Below, piece after piece: positions 9,491 to 19,350 of a stretch of 64,000 nucleotides of DNA. The notes beneath the pieces were generated by a model that was not told where the DNA came from, ran no database searches, and saw only the letters and a program-made list of their open reading frames with translations. The translations under genes were made by a program, and so were the position numbers. Origin of the DNA: Marchantia polymorpha subsp. ruderalis (Eukaryota; Streptophyta; Marchantiopsida; Marchantiales; Marchantiaceae). Numbering within the stretch: position 1 is the stretch's first letter; the number at the start of each line of letters is the position of its first letter. The stretch lies in contig AP031353.1 of the NCBI GenBank assembly GCA_037833965.1, forward strand, positions 20,090,501-20,154,500, written 5' to 3'.

Positions 9491-10128
9491 GTGATGTGGG
9501 ATGTATCTAAATCTGTGGATGACATCCAAGGGAAGGTATGCTCTCAGATGACAAGTGCGGATAATCCTAGATTGCATGAGGTGGTCGAAATCTTAGATTT
9601 GAAGATCAAATCCTACGCTGAAGCTACAAAGGCTGCTCAAATCTCTTTTTGTCAAGAACAAGAGATTGAAAAGTCCAACCAGCTTGCACGTAGGAAGAAT
9701 GTGAGAATTTCAGGTTTACCTGAAATAGAGAATGAAGATGTCAAGAGTGTTGTCACCAAGTTTTTGGATGAAACACTTCAGGTTTCCAATGCGGAATTGG
9801 CTCAAGCTTTTCGTATTGGAAACAAGGGAGCTCAACCTCGTGGTATTATAGTGAAGTTTGTCAATCAAACTCAACGTGATGTTGCCTTGGCTAATAAGGC
9901 TATGTTAAAGGGACGTAGAATATGGTTGGATCCTGATCTGACTCCTCTACAAGTGGAAGTTAGGAGAAAGGAGCTTGCGAAGGTAAAAGAGGCTCAAGAA
10001 TCGGGTTTTGTTGCTTATTTACACGATGGGAGAGCAATGGTAAATGGTAAATGGTAAATAGATCAAGCCCGTGGGACCCAAAGGGACCCTAAATCGTTAC
10101 TCAGAGGAGGAGGGTGTCGTCAACATAG
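9491..10128 (+). pseudogene. Family C ORF1, 5'-truncated and broken by a micro-insertion
   Basis: Carries the end of the coiled coil (WDVSKSVDDIQGK), the RRM-like domain (NVRISGLPEI) and the C-terminal helix. It is interrupted after GRAI by 10039-10094. Without the insert it would end VSST-TAG at 10126-10128, followed by CAA TCC and the ORF2 frame. Confidence 0.88.
10039..10091 (-). mobile_element. Micro-insertion of a LINE 3' end (53 bp)
   Basis: Antisense copy of only the terminal hairpin and tail (three ATTTACC units). It is flanked by AAT (10036-10038 and 10092-10094), which occurs once in uninterrupted C ORF1. The first few bases at its 5' end do not match the consensus. I read it as a true insertion aborted within about 55 bases of the RNA 3' end. 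Confidence 0.85.
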
Positions 10129-10146
10129 CAATCCGAGAAGATAAGG

Positions 10147-11883
10147 GTGTTGGTGTGGAATATCCGAGGACTTTCAACAACAAAGTATGTGAGTGCTGCT
10201 CCGATTTGGAAGATGGCTGACGTCATCAACATTGTGGAGACTTGGGAACATGAAAGCAATACTATTGCTGAGTTGGAAGGGTTTACCTTGGTGGGGTCGA
10301 CATGGAACCAGAGAAGACAACATGCGGGAAGGGGTCAAGGAGGTATTGCTACTTTCATCAGGTCTCATCTTCTACCTCTCATACATCTAGAAGCTCAAGA
10401 TGTTGGTGGACAGTATCATTGGCTACGTCTCGGGGTGGTTGGAGGATCTTATTGCTATTTGGCAATTTGTTATTTTGCACCATTGTCCATGGGTATCTAC
10501 TCAACACGCTTTTGCAACCGAAGTGAACCATTCCATCGGCTTATTGAAGATGTTCTTAGATTCCAAAGTAAAGGGGATGTCTTTCTGGCTGGAGATTTCA
10601 ATGCTCGTATACGTTGTGCTCAATTTACTCAATTTAGTGATCCCTTGGCTTCTTCTATGTTTGAAGAAATTTACGATAGCTTGTGGTCTAGAACCTCTTT
10701 TGATCCTTCCACAAACTCTTTGACAGAACACTTTTTGACATTTGGAGCCACTTGTAACTTGAAGGTTCTCAATGGAACCTCTCGCTTTCCCAACTCTCAG
10801 TCCAATACTTGTTTTTCCCCTACCGGTGCTAGCACAATAGATTTTCTCTTGTCTTCCTTGGTTAGTACCTCTCTGATCTCCAAATTTGATGTTTTGGATC
10901 CTCAACCTGAATCAGATCATGCACCTCTTTTGTTCACACTTTCAACGTCAAAATCAATCTCTACTTCACCTCGCCAATCTCTTTTACCTTCTCCCAAGTT
11001 TCGCTTAGATCCTTGTAAAAGAGACCTTTATGCAAAACATCTACAAGATCTTTTGACTCACACCATATGGAGTCCAGATTCGCATACCGCTAGTTTACAG
11101 CTCATAGAATTGCTCAAAACTTCTGCATCGAAGTTCTTTTTGAGGCATAGTACTAGGATTGCTAAGGGGCTACCTTGCAATGGATGGTTTGACTCCGAAT
11201 GCAAGCTAGCAAGGGCAAGGTCTGTTGATAGGTCTTTGGATATTCAAAGTCGGCTTCTTTTCACAAGGATATACAAAGACTTGGTGAAGTCTAAGAAACG
11301 AGCTTTCTTAAGACGAAAGCAAGAATCCTTGACAAAGGACCTGATGAAGGATCCCAAGTCCTTTTGGAGACGATTAGCTACTCCATCGTCAAAACCTTCT
11401 CTTGATTCCGAGTCTTTGGTAGCTTTTGCCGAAAAGCTCTATTTCTTTCCAGAAGCCACATCTATGCCATATTGCGAAGCAACACCTGGATTATTTTCGG
11501 AAGGAGAGGTGATGACTATTCTCCGAAAATTAGCAAATGGCAAATGTGAGGATTTAGATGGCTTGTCCATTGAACTTATCAAGTGGGGAGGAGATTGTAT
11601 TGGACCGGTTCTCACTAAGCTTTTGGAAGATGCTATGGTTCATGGTTTTCCATCAACTTGGTCCATGCGGAAGATTGTTCCTATTCATAAATCAGGAAGG
11701 AAGGACGTGGTGACAAACTATCGCACCATCATGGTTGGTAGTGTTTTTGCCAAGTTGTTCGGGAAGTTGGTAGAATCGAAGTTGAGCACATGGACAGAGG
11801 ATTTTCAGAAGAGAGCAAAGGCCCAAGCTGGTTTTCGTCTTACATACAACACTATTGACCATATTTTGGCCTTACGTGTTTTA
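10147..11883 (+). pseudogene. Family C ORF2 of C2, N-terminal part
   Basis: Open from the ORF1 TAG; the usual start position has GTG (10147), not ATG. The first in-frame ATG is 22 codons later, after the catalytic WNIRG. It contains the whole endonuclease domain (WNIRG, VETWE, GDFNAR, ESDH) and the linker up to LRVL before RT motif A. B3 enters there. It continues at 14022 and 41173. Confidence 0.9.
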
Positions 11884-13901
11884 AGGAGCTCTTGGAGAAT
11901 CCCAAATCCTTTTGGAGGCGGTTGGCAGTACGATCTTCTAAACCTACTCTTGATCCCAAGTCTTTGATTTCTTTTGCTGAAAAGCTTTATTTCTTTCCCA
12001 ATGTTGCATCTATGCCACATTGTGAAGGAAATCCAGGCTTATTTTCAGAAGTTGAAGTGATGACTCAACTCAGACAATTGGCAAATGGTAAATGTGAGGA
12101 TTTGGATGGGCTTTCCATTGAACTTCTCAAGTGGGGAGGAGATGCTATTGGACCTATACTCACGAAAGTGTTAGAGGATGCTGCTATTCATGGCTTTCCT
12201 TCATCTTGGTCTCTACGGAAGATTGTTCCTATTCACAAATCTGGGAGCAAGGCCTTGGTGACAAACTATCGCACTATCATGGTGGGTAGTATTTTTGCCA
12301 AGTTATTTGGCAAATTGGTGGAGTCAAAGTTGAGCACATGGGCTGAATCTTGTCAGAAGAGAGCGCGGTTCCAAGCTGGTTTTCGTCCTACATTCAACAC
12401 TATAGACCATATCTTGGTTTTACGTGTTCTATGGGAGAAATCCAAGGGTAATGGAAAAGCTTTGTTTTGTGCCTTCATTGATTTCAAGAAAGCTTTTGAC
12501 ACAGTACCTCGTGAGCTTTTATGGCAAAGATTGCAAGCCATTGGAGTACCATCAGATCTCTTGGCAGCGGTGGCTGCATTATACCATTCAGTTCGTGCCA
12601 AGATCAACACTTCTCAAACCGAAGAGATTATCAGCACCATTGGAGTCATTCAAGGTTGTCCTCTCTCTCCCACTCTCTTTGGAGTTTTCATAGATGATAT
12701 AGAAAGGTGGTTGGAGGATTGTGATAGCGAAGGTGTTAAACTTGGAGGCTTTGTCATCAAAGCTCTTTTGTATGCAGATGATGTCATATTACTAGCACGT
12801 GATGCCACTAGTTTACAGAAACACCTCGACACTTTGGCTAGCTTTTGTACTCAAAATCAGATGGAAGTCAATTTGGAGAAGTCCAAAGTCATTCTTGTGG
12901 GCACTAGATCCAAGCTCTCTTTCTGTTACAAAGGATTAGAGTTGGAACAAGTGAAAAGTTACAAATATTTGGGCATTGATTTCTCATCTGATTATAGTTG
13001 GGCACTTTGTGTGCAAAAGAGGGTAGAAGCTGGTTTCAAAGCTCTATATTCATTGCTAAATAGATGTAGAGGAGCTCATCTAGTGTCTTGGAGTCTTAGG
13101 AAATTCTTATTCAGGAGCTTAGTGTTTCCCGTTATCTTATATGGAACACAAGTGTGGGGTCCTGGTTGTAAGAAGACAGGTTGGCAGCGTTTGGAGAGGG
13201 TGCAAAAGATCTTCTTACAAGAAGAATTGGGTGTGAGGACCCAAACTTCTTATGCAATTCTTCTTGCGGAAACAGGTTGTCTACCTCTTGAGGCTGAAGC
13301 TCTCTTTTTGACTATCACTTACGTCAAAAGAGTGAGATCTCTTGATGCTTCTCGACTTCCTCTTGAAGCTTTGCATGCCACACGTCCCAAGGGTTGGTTT
13401 GCAGATGTGGTGACTTGGTCTTTGAGGTGGAATGTGACGGAACTTGATTGGAATTTGCAACCTATTGCCCTACGCGAGCGTATTAGGGAGGAATTTCTCA
13501 GCATTATGTGGAGCAGACGAGGCACCAAGATGCAGTTTTATCAACTTCATGTGAATCCTATGCTTGTTTATTGTGAGCAAGGATACTTACTTGCAGGGAT
13601 ATCTACTTCTTTACGTCATATTATTGCTAGACATAGAACTGGATCTCATAGTCTTGGGATTGAAGAAGGGCGTTGGTTGAACATTGATAGGAGTGAACGT
13701 ATTTGTAGGCTATGTGATGGAAGAAAAGTTGAGGATGAAGAGCATGTATTTCTTACTTGTTCTAGGTATGTAGAGATTCGAGGGGCGCATAAAGTTGATG
13801 TCGAGAATTTCTTTTCTCTGCTTCAACTCGAGCCTTATGATTTAGGTTGTTACATTAGAGATATTATTAGTTACCGTTCTAGTGCTTTGGGCACTAGCTA
13901 G
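11884..13901 (+). pseudogene. Family B ORF2, 5'-truncated (RT and zinc finger)
   Basis: About 670 C-terminal codons, open to the TAG at 13899-13901. It keeps RT motifs FIDFKKAFD, IQGCPLSPTLF and YADD, and the zinc finger. The endonuclease domain is missing. It carries the PKSL/LQAIGV/IREEF variants shared with B5 and B9, in contrast to AKSL/LQTIGV/IKEEF in B1 and B4, which indicates two B sublineages. Confidence 0.9.
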
Positions 13902-14021
13902 GGGGTTCTTTTGGTTCTCTCCTAGTTTGGAGTTGAATTGTTTGTATTGTGTTTTTTAGCCTTTTGACCCTTTGGGTCCCACGGGCTTGATCTATTTACC
14001 ATTTACCATTTACCATTTACC
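11884..14021 (+). mobile_element. LINE family B element B3, 5'-truncated in ORF2
   Basis: Begins at B ORF2 codons for KELLENPKSF and ends with a tail of about four ATTTACC units. It is inserted in sense at CGTGTTTTA/TGGGAG of C2 ORF2, with at most one base duplicated. A micro-insertion at 54694 sits in the same target sequence of another C copy. Confidence 0.92.
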
Positions 14022-14845
14022 ATGGGAGAAATCCAAGGGCAATGGGAAAGCTTTATTTTGTGCCTTCATCGATTTGAAGAAAGCTTTTGATACTGTTCCT
14101 CGAAAGCTTTTATGGAAAAGACTACAAGACATTGGAGTACCGGCTAATCTACTCGGAGCTGTGGCCACTTTATACACTTCAGTTCGAGCTAAGATTGATG
14201 CCTCTCAGCCTCAAGAGATCTCCAGCACCATTGGAGTTATTCAAGGTTGTCCTCTCTCTCCTACTCTATTCGGAATATTCATAGATGATATAGAAAGGTG
14301 GTTGGATGATTGTGAGAGTGAAGGAGTCAAACTTGGAGACTTTGTGATCAAAGCTCTTTTGTATGCAGATGATATCATATTACTAGCACGTGATGCAATT
14401 AGTTTACAGAAACACCTTGATACTTTGGCTAGCTTTTGTACTCGAAATCAGATGGAGGTCAATCTGGAAAAATCAAAGATCATTCTTGTGAGCACTAGAT
14501 CCAAGTTCTCTCTCTTTTACAAGGGACTAGAATTGGAACAAGTGAAGAGTTACAAATATTTAGGCATTGATTTTTCTCAGAATTATAGTTGGGCACTTTG
14601 TGTACAAAAGAGAGTAGAAGCTGGTTACAAAGCTCTATATTCATTGTTAAATCGATGTAGAAGAGCTCATCTATTATCTTGGAGTCTTAGGAAATTTTTA
14701 TTTAGGAGTTTAGTGTTGCCGGTGGTTCTATATGGGACACAAGTGTGGGGTCCTGGCAGTAAGAAGACAAGTTGGGAGCGTGTGGAGAGGGTGCAAAAGA
14801 TCTTCTTACAAGAAGAGTTAGGTGTAAGGAACCAAACTCCTTATG
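14022..14845 (+). pseudogene. Family C ORF2 of C2, middle part (RT domain)
   Basis: Resumes at WEKSKGNGK after B3 and carries RT motif A (FIDLKKAFD), IQGCPLSPTLF, YADD, motif D and YKYLGIDFS. It runs to GVRNQTPY, where A2 enters. The next part is at 41173. Confidence 0.9.
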
Positions 14846-16596
14846 GAGTTTCAGAGTCAGAGTGCGTCCAATTTTGAGTTTCGAGTGGGCTTTGGGCTCG
14901 AGTGTGAACGGGGGCTGAAATTTTGTGGCGTTGTGACGTTGGGTAGAGCGCTCAAGCCTGTCAATTTTCAGATCGAACGGAGTTTCAGAGTCAGAGTGCG
15001 TCCAATTTTGAGTTTCGAGCTTTGAGTTTCAAGATTTGAGGGCAAGAGATTCTTACGAGAGCTGTATCTTCTACGTTCGGAGTGATCTGGAGCTGAAATT
15101 TGGTGCAACGCTGGAGTAGGGCAGGGCGCATCAGCCTGCAAAATTTCAAGCACAACGCCATTCGGAGCGAGAAGTTGACGTGTCTTGGAGGTCTGAGCTT
15201 TTTGAGAGGGGAGGGCCGAATCTTGCAGGGGCCGTAACTTTGGGCTCGAGTGTGAACGGGGGCTGAAATTTTGTGGCGTTGTGACGTTGGGTAGAGCGCT
15301 CAAGCCTGTCAATTTTCAGATCGAACGGAGTTTCAGAGTCAGAGTGCGTCCAATTTTGAGTTTTGAGCTTTGAGTTTCAAGATTTGAGGGCAAGAGATTC
15401 TTACGGGAGCTGTATCTTCTACGTTCGGAGTGATCTGGAGCTGAAATTTGGTGGAACGCTGGAGTAGGGCAGGGCGCATCAGCCTGCAAAATTTCAAGCA
15501 CAATGCCATTCGGAGCGAGAAGTTGACGTGTCTTGGAGGTCTGAGCTTTTTGAGAGGGGAGGGCCGAATCTTGCAGGGGCCGTAACTTTGGGCTCGAGTG
15601 TGAACGGGGGCTGAAATTTTGTGGCGTTGTGACGTTGGGTAGAGCGCTCAAGCCTGTCAATTTTCAGATCGAACGGAGTTTCAGAGTCAGAGTGCGTCCA
15701 ATTTTGAGTTTTGAGCTTTGAGTTTCAAGATTTGAGGGCAAGAGATTCTTACGGGAGCTGTATCTTCTACGTTCGGAGTGATCTGGAGCTGAAATTTGGT
15801 GGAACGCTGGAGTAGGGCAGGGCGCATCAGCCTGCAAAATTTCAAGCACAACGCCATTCGGAGCGAGAAGTTGACGTGTCTTGGAGGTCTGAGCTTTTTG
15901 AGAGGGGAGGGCCGAATCTTGCAGGGGCCGTAACTTTGGGCTCGAGTGTGAACGGGGGCTGAAATTTTGTGGCGTTGTGACGTTGGGTAGAGCGCTCAAG
16001 CCTGTCAATTTTCAGATCGAACGGAGTTTCAGAGTCAGAGTGCGTCCAATTTTGAGTTTCGAGCTTTGAGTTTCAAGATTTGAGGGCAAGAGATTCTTAC
16101 GAGAGCTGTATCTTCTACGTTCGGAGTGATCTGGAGCTGAAATTTGGTGCAACGCTGGAGTAGGGCAGGGCGCATCAGCCTGCAAAATTTCAAGCACAAC
16201 GCCATTCGGAGCGAGAAGTTGACGTGTCTTGGAGGTCTGAGCTTTTTGAGAGGGGAGGGCCGAATCTTGCAGGGGCCGTAACTTTGGGCTCGAGTGTAAA
16301 CGGGGGCTGAAATTTTGTGGCGTTGTGACGTTGGGTAGAGCGCTCAAGCCTGTCAATTTTCAGATCGAACGGAGTTTCAGAGTCAGAGTGCGTCCAATTT
16401 TGAGTTTTGAGCTTTGAGTTTCAAGATTTGAGGGCAAAAGATTCTTACGGGAGCTGTATCTTCTACGTTCGGAGTGATCTGGAGCTGAAATTTGATGCAA
16501 CGCTGGAGTAGGGCAGGGCGCATTAGCCTGCAAAATTTCAAGCAGAACACCATTCGGAGCAAGAAGTTGACGTGCCTTGGAGTTCTGAGCTTTTCG
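14846..16596 (+). repeat. Family A 5' UTR tandem array, 348-bp monomers
   Basis: Four complete 348-bp units (period seen at 14968, 15316, 15664, 16012, 16360) plus partial units at both ends. Each unit is itself a diverged dimer: the core GCTGAAATTT recurs at 15092 and 15262, so the halves are 170 and 178 bp. In both halves a CCTG-CAAATTTCA-like element follows 43 bp after it. The array lies directly upstream of ORF1, as the monomer promoters of mouse L1 do; promoter function is inferred. The long antisense open frames arise because 348 is a multiple of three. Confidence 0.88.
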
Positions 16597-17334
16597 ATGG
16601 CGTCTCAAGACAATTTCATACTCAATCTGTTGCAAACGGTTTTGGAAGAGTTGAAAGTACTACGTGCAGAGTTCAAGGTACAGAGCTCTACTTTAATTGC
16701 AGCTCAATATGAAATTAGAGAGTTGAAGCTCTCTCAAAAGAGTTTCGAGAAGATTATGGTTGATATTTCAGAACACGTAGAGGATATCCAGGAGAAAGTT
16801 GGTTCTCAAGCTTCCACTGCTGCTACTCCTAGATTGCATGAAGTGGTTGAAAGTCTAGAGGTGAAGATGAAATCTTATGCAGAAGCCATCAAGTCTGCTC
16901 ATATCTCTTTCTGTCAAGAGCAAGAGATTGAAAAGACTAATCAATTTGCTCGTAGAAAGAATGTGAGAATTTCTGGTCTACCTGAATCTGAGAAGGAAGA
17001 GGTGAAGAGTGTTGTCACCAAGTTTTTAGCTGAAACACTTGATGTTCCTAATGCGGATGTGGCTCAAGCTTTTCGCATTGGAACCATAGGAACTCAACCT
17101 CGAGCCATCATAGTTAAGTTCAATGACCAAACTCAACGTGATACAGCTTTAGCCAACAAAGCTGTACTCAAAGGACGTAGGATTTGGTTAGATCCCGATC
17201 TCACACCTCTACAAGTAGAGTCAAGGAGAAAGGAGCTTGCAAAAGTCAAAGAAGCTCAAGATGCTGGATTTTTTGCTTATCTTCGTGATGGACAAGCAGT
17301 TGTCACTCAAAGGAAGACACAATCATCCACATAG
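16597..17334 (+). CDS. Family A ORF1 protein, complete (245 aa)
   Basis: Starts at the ATG after the monomer array (MASQDNFILNLLQTVLEELK) and ends with TAG at 17332-17334. Residues ~5-90 form a leucine-rich coiled coil. An RRM-like domain starts near residue 122 (NVRISGLPES, later RAIIVKF). The C-terminal segment DPDLTPLQVE...KELAKVKEAQ is the equivalent of the L1 ORF1p C-terminal domain. No zinc knuckle is seen. It is expected to coat element RNA as a trimer-like particle, by analogy with L1. The next in-frame codons are CAA TCC, leading into ORF2. Confidence 0.9.
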   Translation: MASQDNFILNLLQTVLEELKVLRAEFKVQSSTLIAAQYEIRELKLSQKSFEKIMVDISEHVEDIQEKVGSQASTAATPRLHEVVESLEVKMKSYAEAIKSAHISFCQEQEIEKTNQFARRKNVRISGLPESEKEEVKSVVTKFLAETLDVPNADVAQAFRIGTIGTQPRAIIVKFNDQTQRDTALANKAVLKGRRIWLDPDLTPLQVESRRKELAKVKEAQDAGFFAYLRDGQAVVTQRKTQSST

Positions 17335-17346
17335 CAATCCAAGAGC

Positions 17347-17383
17347 TTGAGGGTGTTAATGTGGAATATTAGAGGTATTTCTA
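17347..17383 (+). pseudogene. First codons of A2 ORF2, cut by C3
   Basis: Open continuation after the ORF1 stop, with the ATG at 17359 and the start of the WNIRG motif. C3 enters after the TTCTA at 17379-17383. The rest resumes at 37873. Confidence 0.85.
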
Positions 17384-17499
17384 ATGGTAAAATGATAAAT
17401 GGTAAATAGATCAAGCCCGTGGGACCCAAAGGGCCAAAAGGCTAAAAAACACAATACAAACAATCCAACTCCAAACTAGGAGAGAACCAAAAGAACCCC

Positions 17500-17963
17500 C
17501 TAGCTAGTGCTCAAAGCACTAGAACGGTAACTAATAATATCTCTAATGTAACAACCTAAATCATAAGGCTCGAGTTGAAGCAGAGAAAAGAAATTCTTGA
17601 CATCAACTTTATGCGCCACTCGAATCTTTATATATCTAGTACAAGTAATAAACACATGCTCTTCATCCTCAACATTTCTCCCATCACATAGCCTACAAAT
17701 CCGTTCACTCCTATCAATATTCAACCAACGTCCTTCCTCAATTCCAAGCCTATGAGATCCTGTTCTATGCCTGGCAATAATATGACGTAAAGATGTAGCA
17801 ATCTCTGCAACAAGGTACCCTTGCTCACAATAAATAAGCATAGGATTCACATGAAGTTGATAAAACTGCATTTGAGTGCCTCCTCTCCTCCAAATGATGT
17901 TGAGAAACTCCTCCTTAATACGCTCGCGAAGGGCCATAGGTTGCAGATCCCAATCCAATTCCG
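17500..17963 (-). pseudogene. C3 ORF2, C-terminal part with zinc finger
   Basis: Last 155 or so codons of C ORF2 on the minus strand. The zinc finger (CRLC...EDEEH...C) is present and the TAG is at 17500-17502. The right edge is the B4 insertion point (TTCCG). The upstream part continues at 22673. Confidence 0.9.
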
Positions 17964-18588
17964 GAGATTTGGTAGGCTTGTTCACGACGGCCGGGCGTAC
18001 ATACCTGCGAATTTTCAGCCCCAACGGAGCTGCTGTCAAGAAGTTGTCATTTCGAATCTTTGAGTTTAGGGATTTGAGCCTGAATCTTGCGGGGGCCATA
18101 TCTTCTTGCTGGAGTGTCAACAGGAGCTGAGATTTGGTGAGCTTGTTCACGACGGCTGGACGCACATACCTGCGAATTTTCAACCCCAACGGAGCTGCTG
18201 TCAAGAAGTTGTCATTTCGAATCTTTGAGTTTAGGGATTTGAGCATGAATCTTGCGGGGGCCAGATCTTCTTGCTGGAGTGTCAACAGGAGTTGAGATTT
18301 AGTAGGCTTGTTCACGACGGCCGGGCGTACATACCTGCGAATTTTCAGCCCCAACGGAGCTGCTGTCAAGAAGTTGTCATTTCGAATCTTTGAGTTTAGG
18401 GATTTGAGCATGAATCTTGCGGGGGCCATATCTTCTTGCTGCAGTGTCAACAGGAGCTGAAATTTGGTGGGCTTGTTCACGACGGCCGGGCGCACATACC
18501 TGCGAATTGTCAGCCCCAACGAAGCTGCTGTCAAGAAGTTTTCATTTCAAAACTTTGAGCTTGTGTAACATCTTGCAAAGTTGGGTTC
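17964..18588 (+). repeat. Family B 5' UTR tandem array, 165-bp monomers
   Basis: About 3.8 units. The segment TTCACGACGG recurs at 17981, 18146, 18311 and 18476, exactly 165 bp apart. Each unit has GCTGAGATTT followed 43 bp later by CCTGCGAATTTTCA, the same layout as A and C monomers, and one TTTAGGG. The array stops just before the ORF1 ATG at 18589. Probable promoter. Confidence 0.88.
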
Positions 18589-19326
18589 ATGATGGATTCT
18601 GAAAACAAACTTCTCAATCTTGTGCAAACGGTTTTGGAGGAATTGAAAGTGCTACGCCAAGAATTCAAGGCACAAAATGTTGCCTTGGCTGCTGCAAAGA
18701 ATGAAATCAGGGAGTTGAAGATTTCTCACAAAAGTTTTGAGAAGATCATGCTCCAAATCTCTGGATCTGTTGAGGACATTCAAGACAAGGTTGGTTCTCA
18801 AGCTTCTACTGTTACTACTCCTGCTTTGCATGAAGTGGTTGAAACTCTAGAAGTGAAAATGAAGTCCTATGCTGAAGCTACCAAGTCTGCTCATATCTCT
18901 TTCTGTCAAGAGCAAGAGATTGAAAAGGCTAATCAATTTGCTCGTATGAAGAATGTGAGGATTTCGGGTCTACCTGAATCTGAGAAGGAAGAGGTGAAGA
19001 GTATGGTCACCAAGTTTTTGACTGAAACACTTGATGTTCCTAATCCGGATTTGGCTCATGCTTATCGTATTGGCAACAAAGGCACACAACCTCGTGCCAT
19101 TATAGTTAAGTTTGTGGATCAAGCTCAACGTGATATGGCTTTAGCTAACAAGGCCATTCTCAAGGGACGGAGGATTTGGTTAGATCCAGATCTTACACCT
19201 CTTCAAGTTGAAGCAAGAAGGAAGGAGCTTGCAAAAGTCAAAGAAGCTCAAGATGCAGGTTTTGTAGCTTATCTACGTGATAGTCAAGCTATTATCACCA
19301 AGAGGAGGAGACAATCATCAACCTAG
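18589..19326 (+). CDS. Family B ORF1 protein, complete (245 aa)
   Basis: Starts at ATGATGGATTCTG directly after the monomer array. It has an N-terminal coiled coil (LLNLVQTVLEELKVLRQEF, IRELKISHKSFEKIM) over residues ~8-90. An RRM-like domain starts at N122 (NVRISGLPES; RAIIVKF). A basic C-terminal helix and a KRRRQ tail follow. The role is inferred as RNA binding and chaperone activity for the retrotransposition particle. The TAG at 19324-19326 is followed by CAA TCC in frame with ORF2. Confidence 0.92.
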   Translation: MMDSENKLLNLVQTVLEELKVLRQEFKAQNVALAAAKNEIRELKISHKSFEKIMLQISGSVEDIQDKVGSQASTVTTPALHEVVETLEVKMKSYAEATKSAHISFCQEQEIEKANQFARMKNVRISGLPESEKEEVKSMVTKFLTETLDVPNPDLAHAYRIGNKGTQPRAIIVKFVDQAQRDMALANKAILKGRRIWLDPDLTPLQVEARRKELAKVKEAQDAGFVAYLRDSQAIITKRRRQSST

Positions 19327-19350
19327 CAATCCAAGAGATTGAGGGTGTTG

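Noticed and set aside
8428-9510. A 360-codon open frame from B2 antisense through monomers into C ORF2
   Set aside because: It crosses three unrelated junctions (ORF1 antisense, monomers, spacer) and is an accidental fusion.
14968-16635. Repeated 114-residue open frames on the minus strand (and ~80-residue frames at 24396-25721, 62930-63489)
   Set aside because: They follow from tandem 348- or 181-bp monomers with few stops. They lie in the 5' UTR arrays, have no protein features and repeat in staggered frames.
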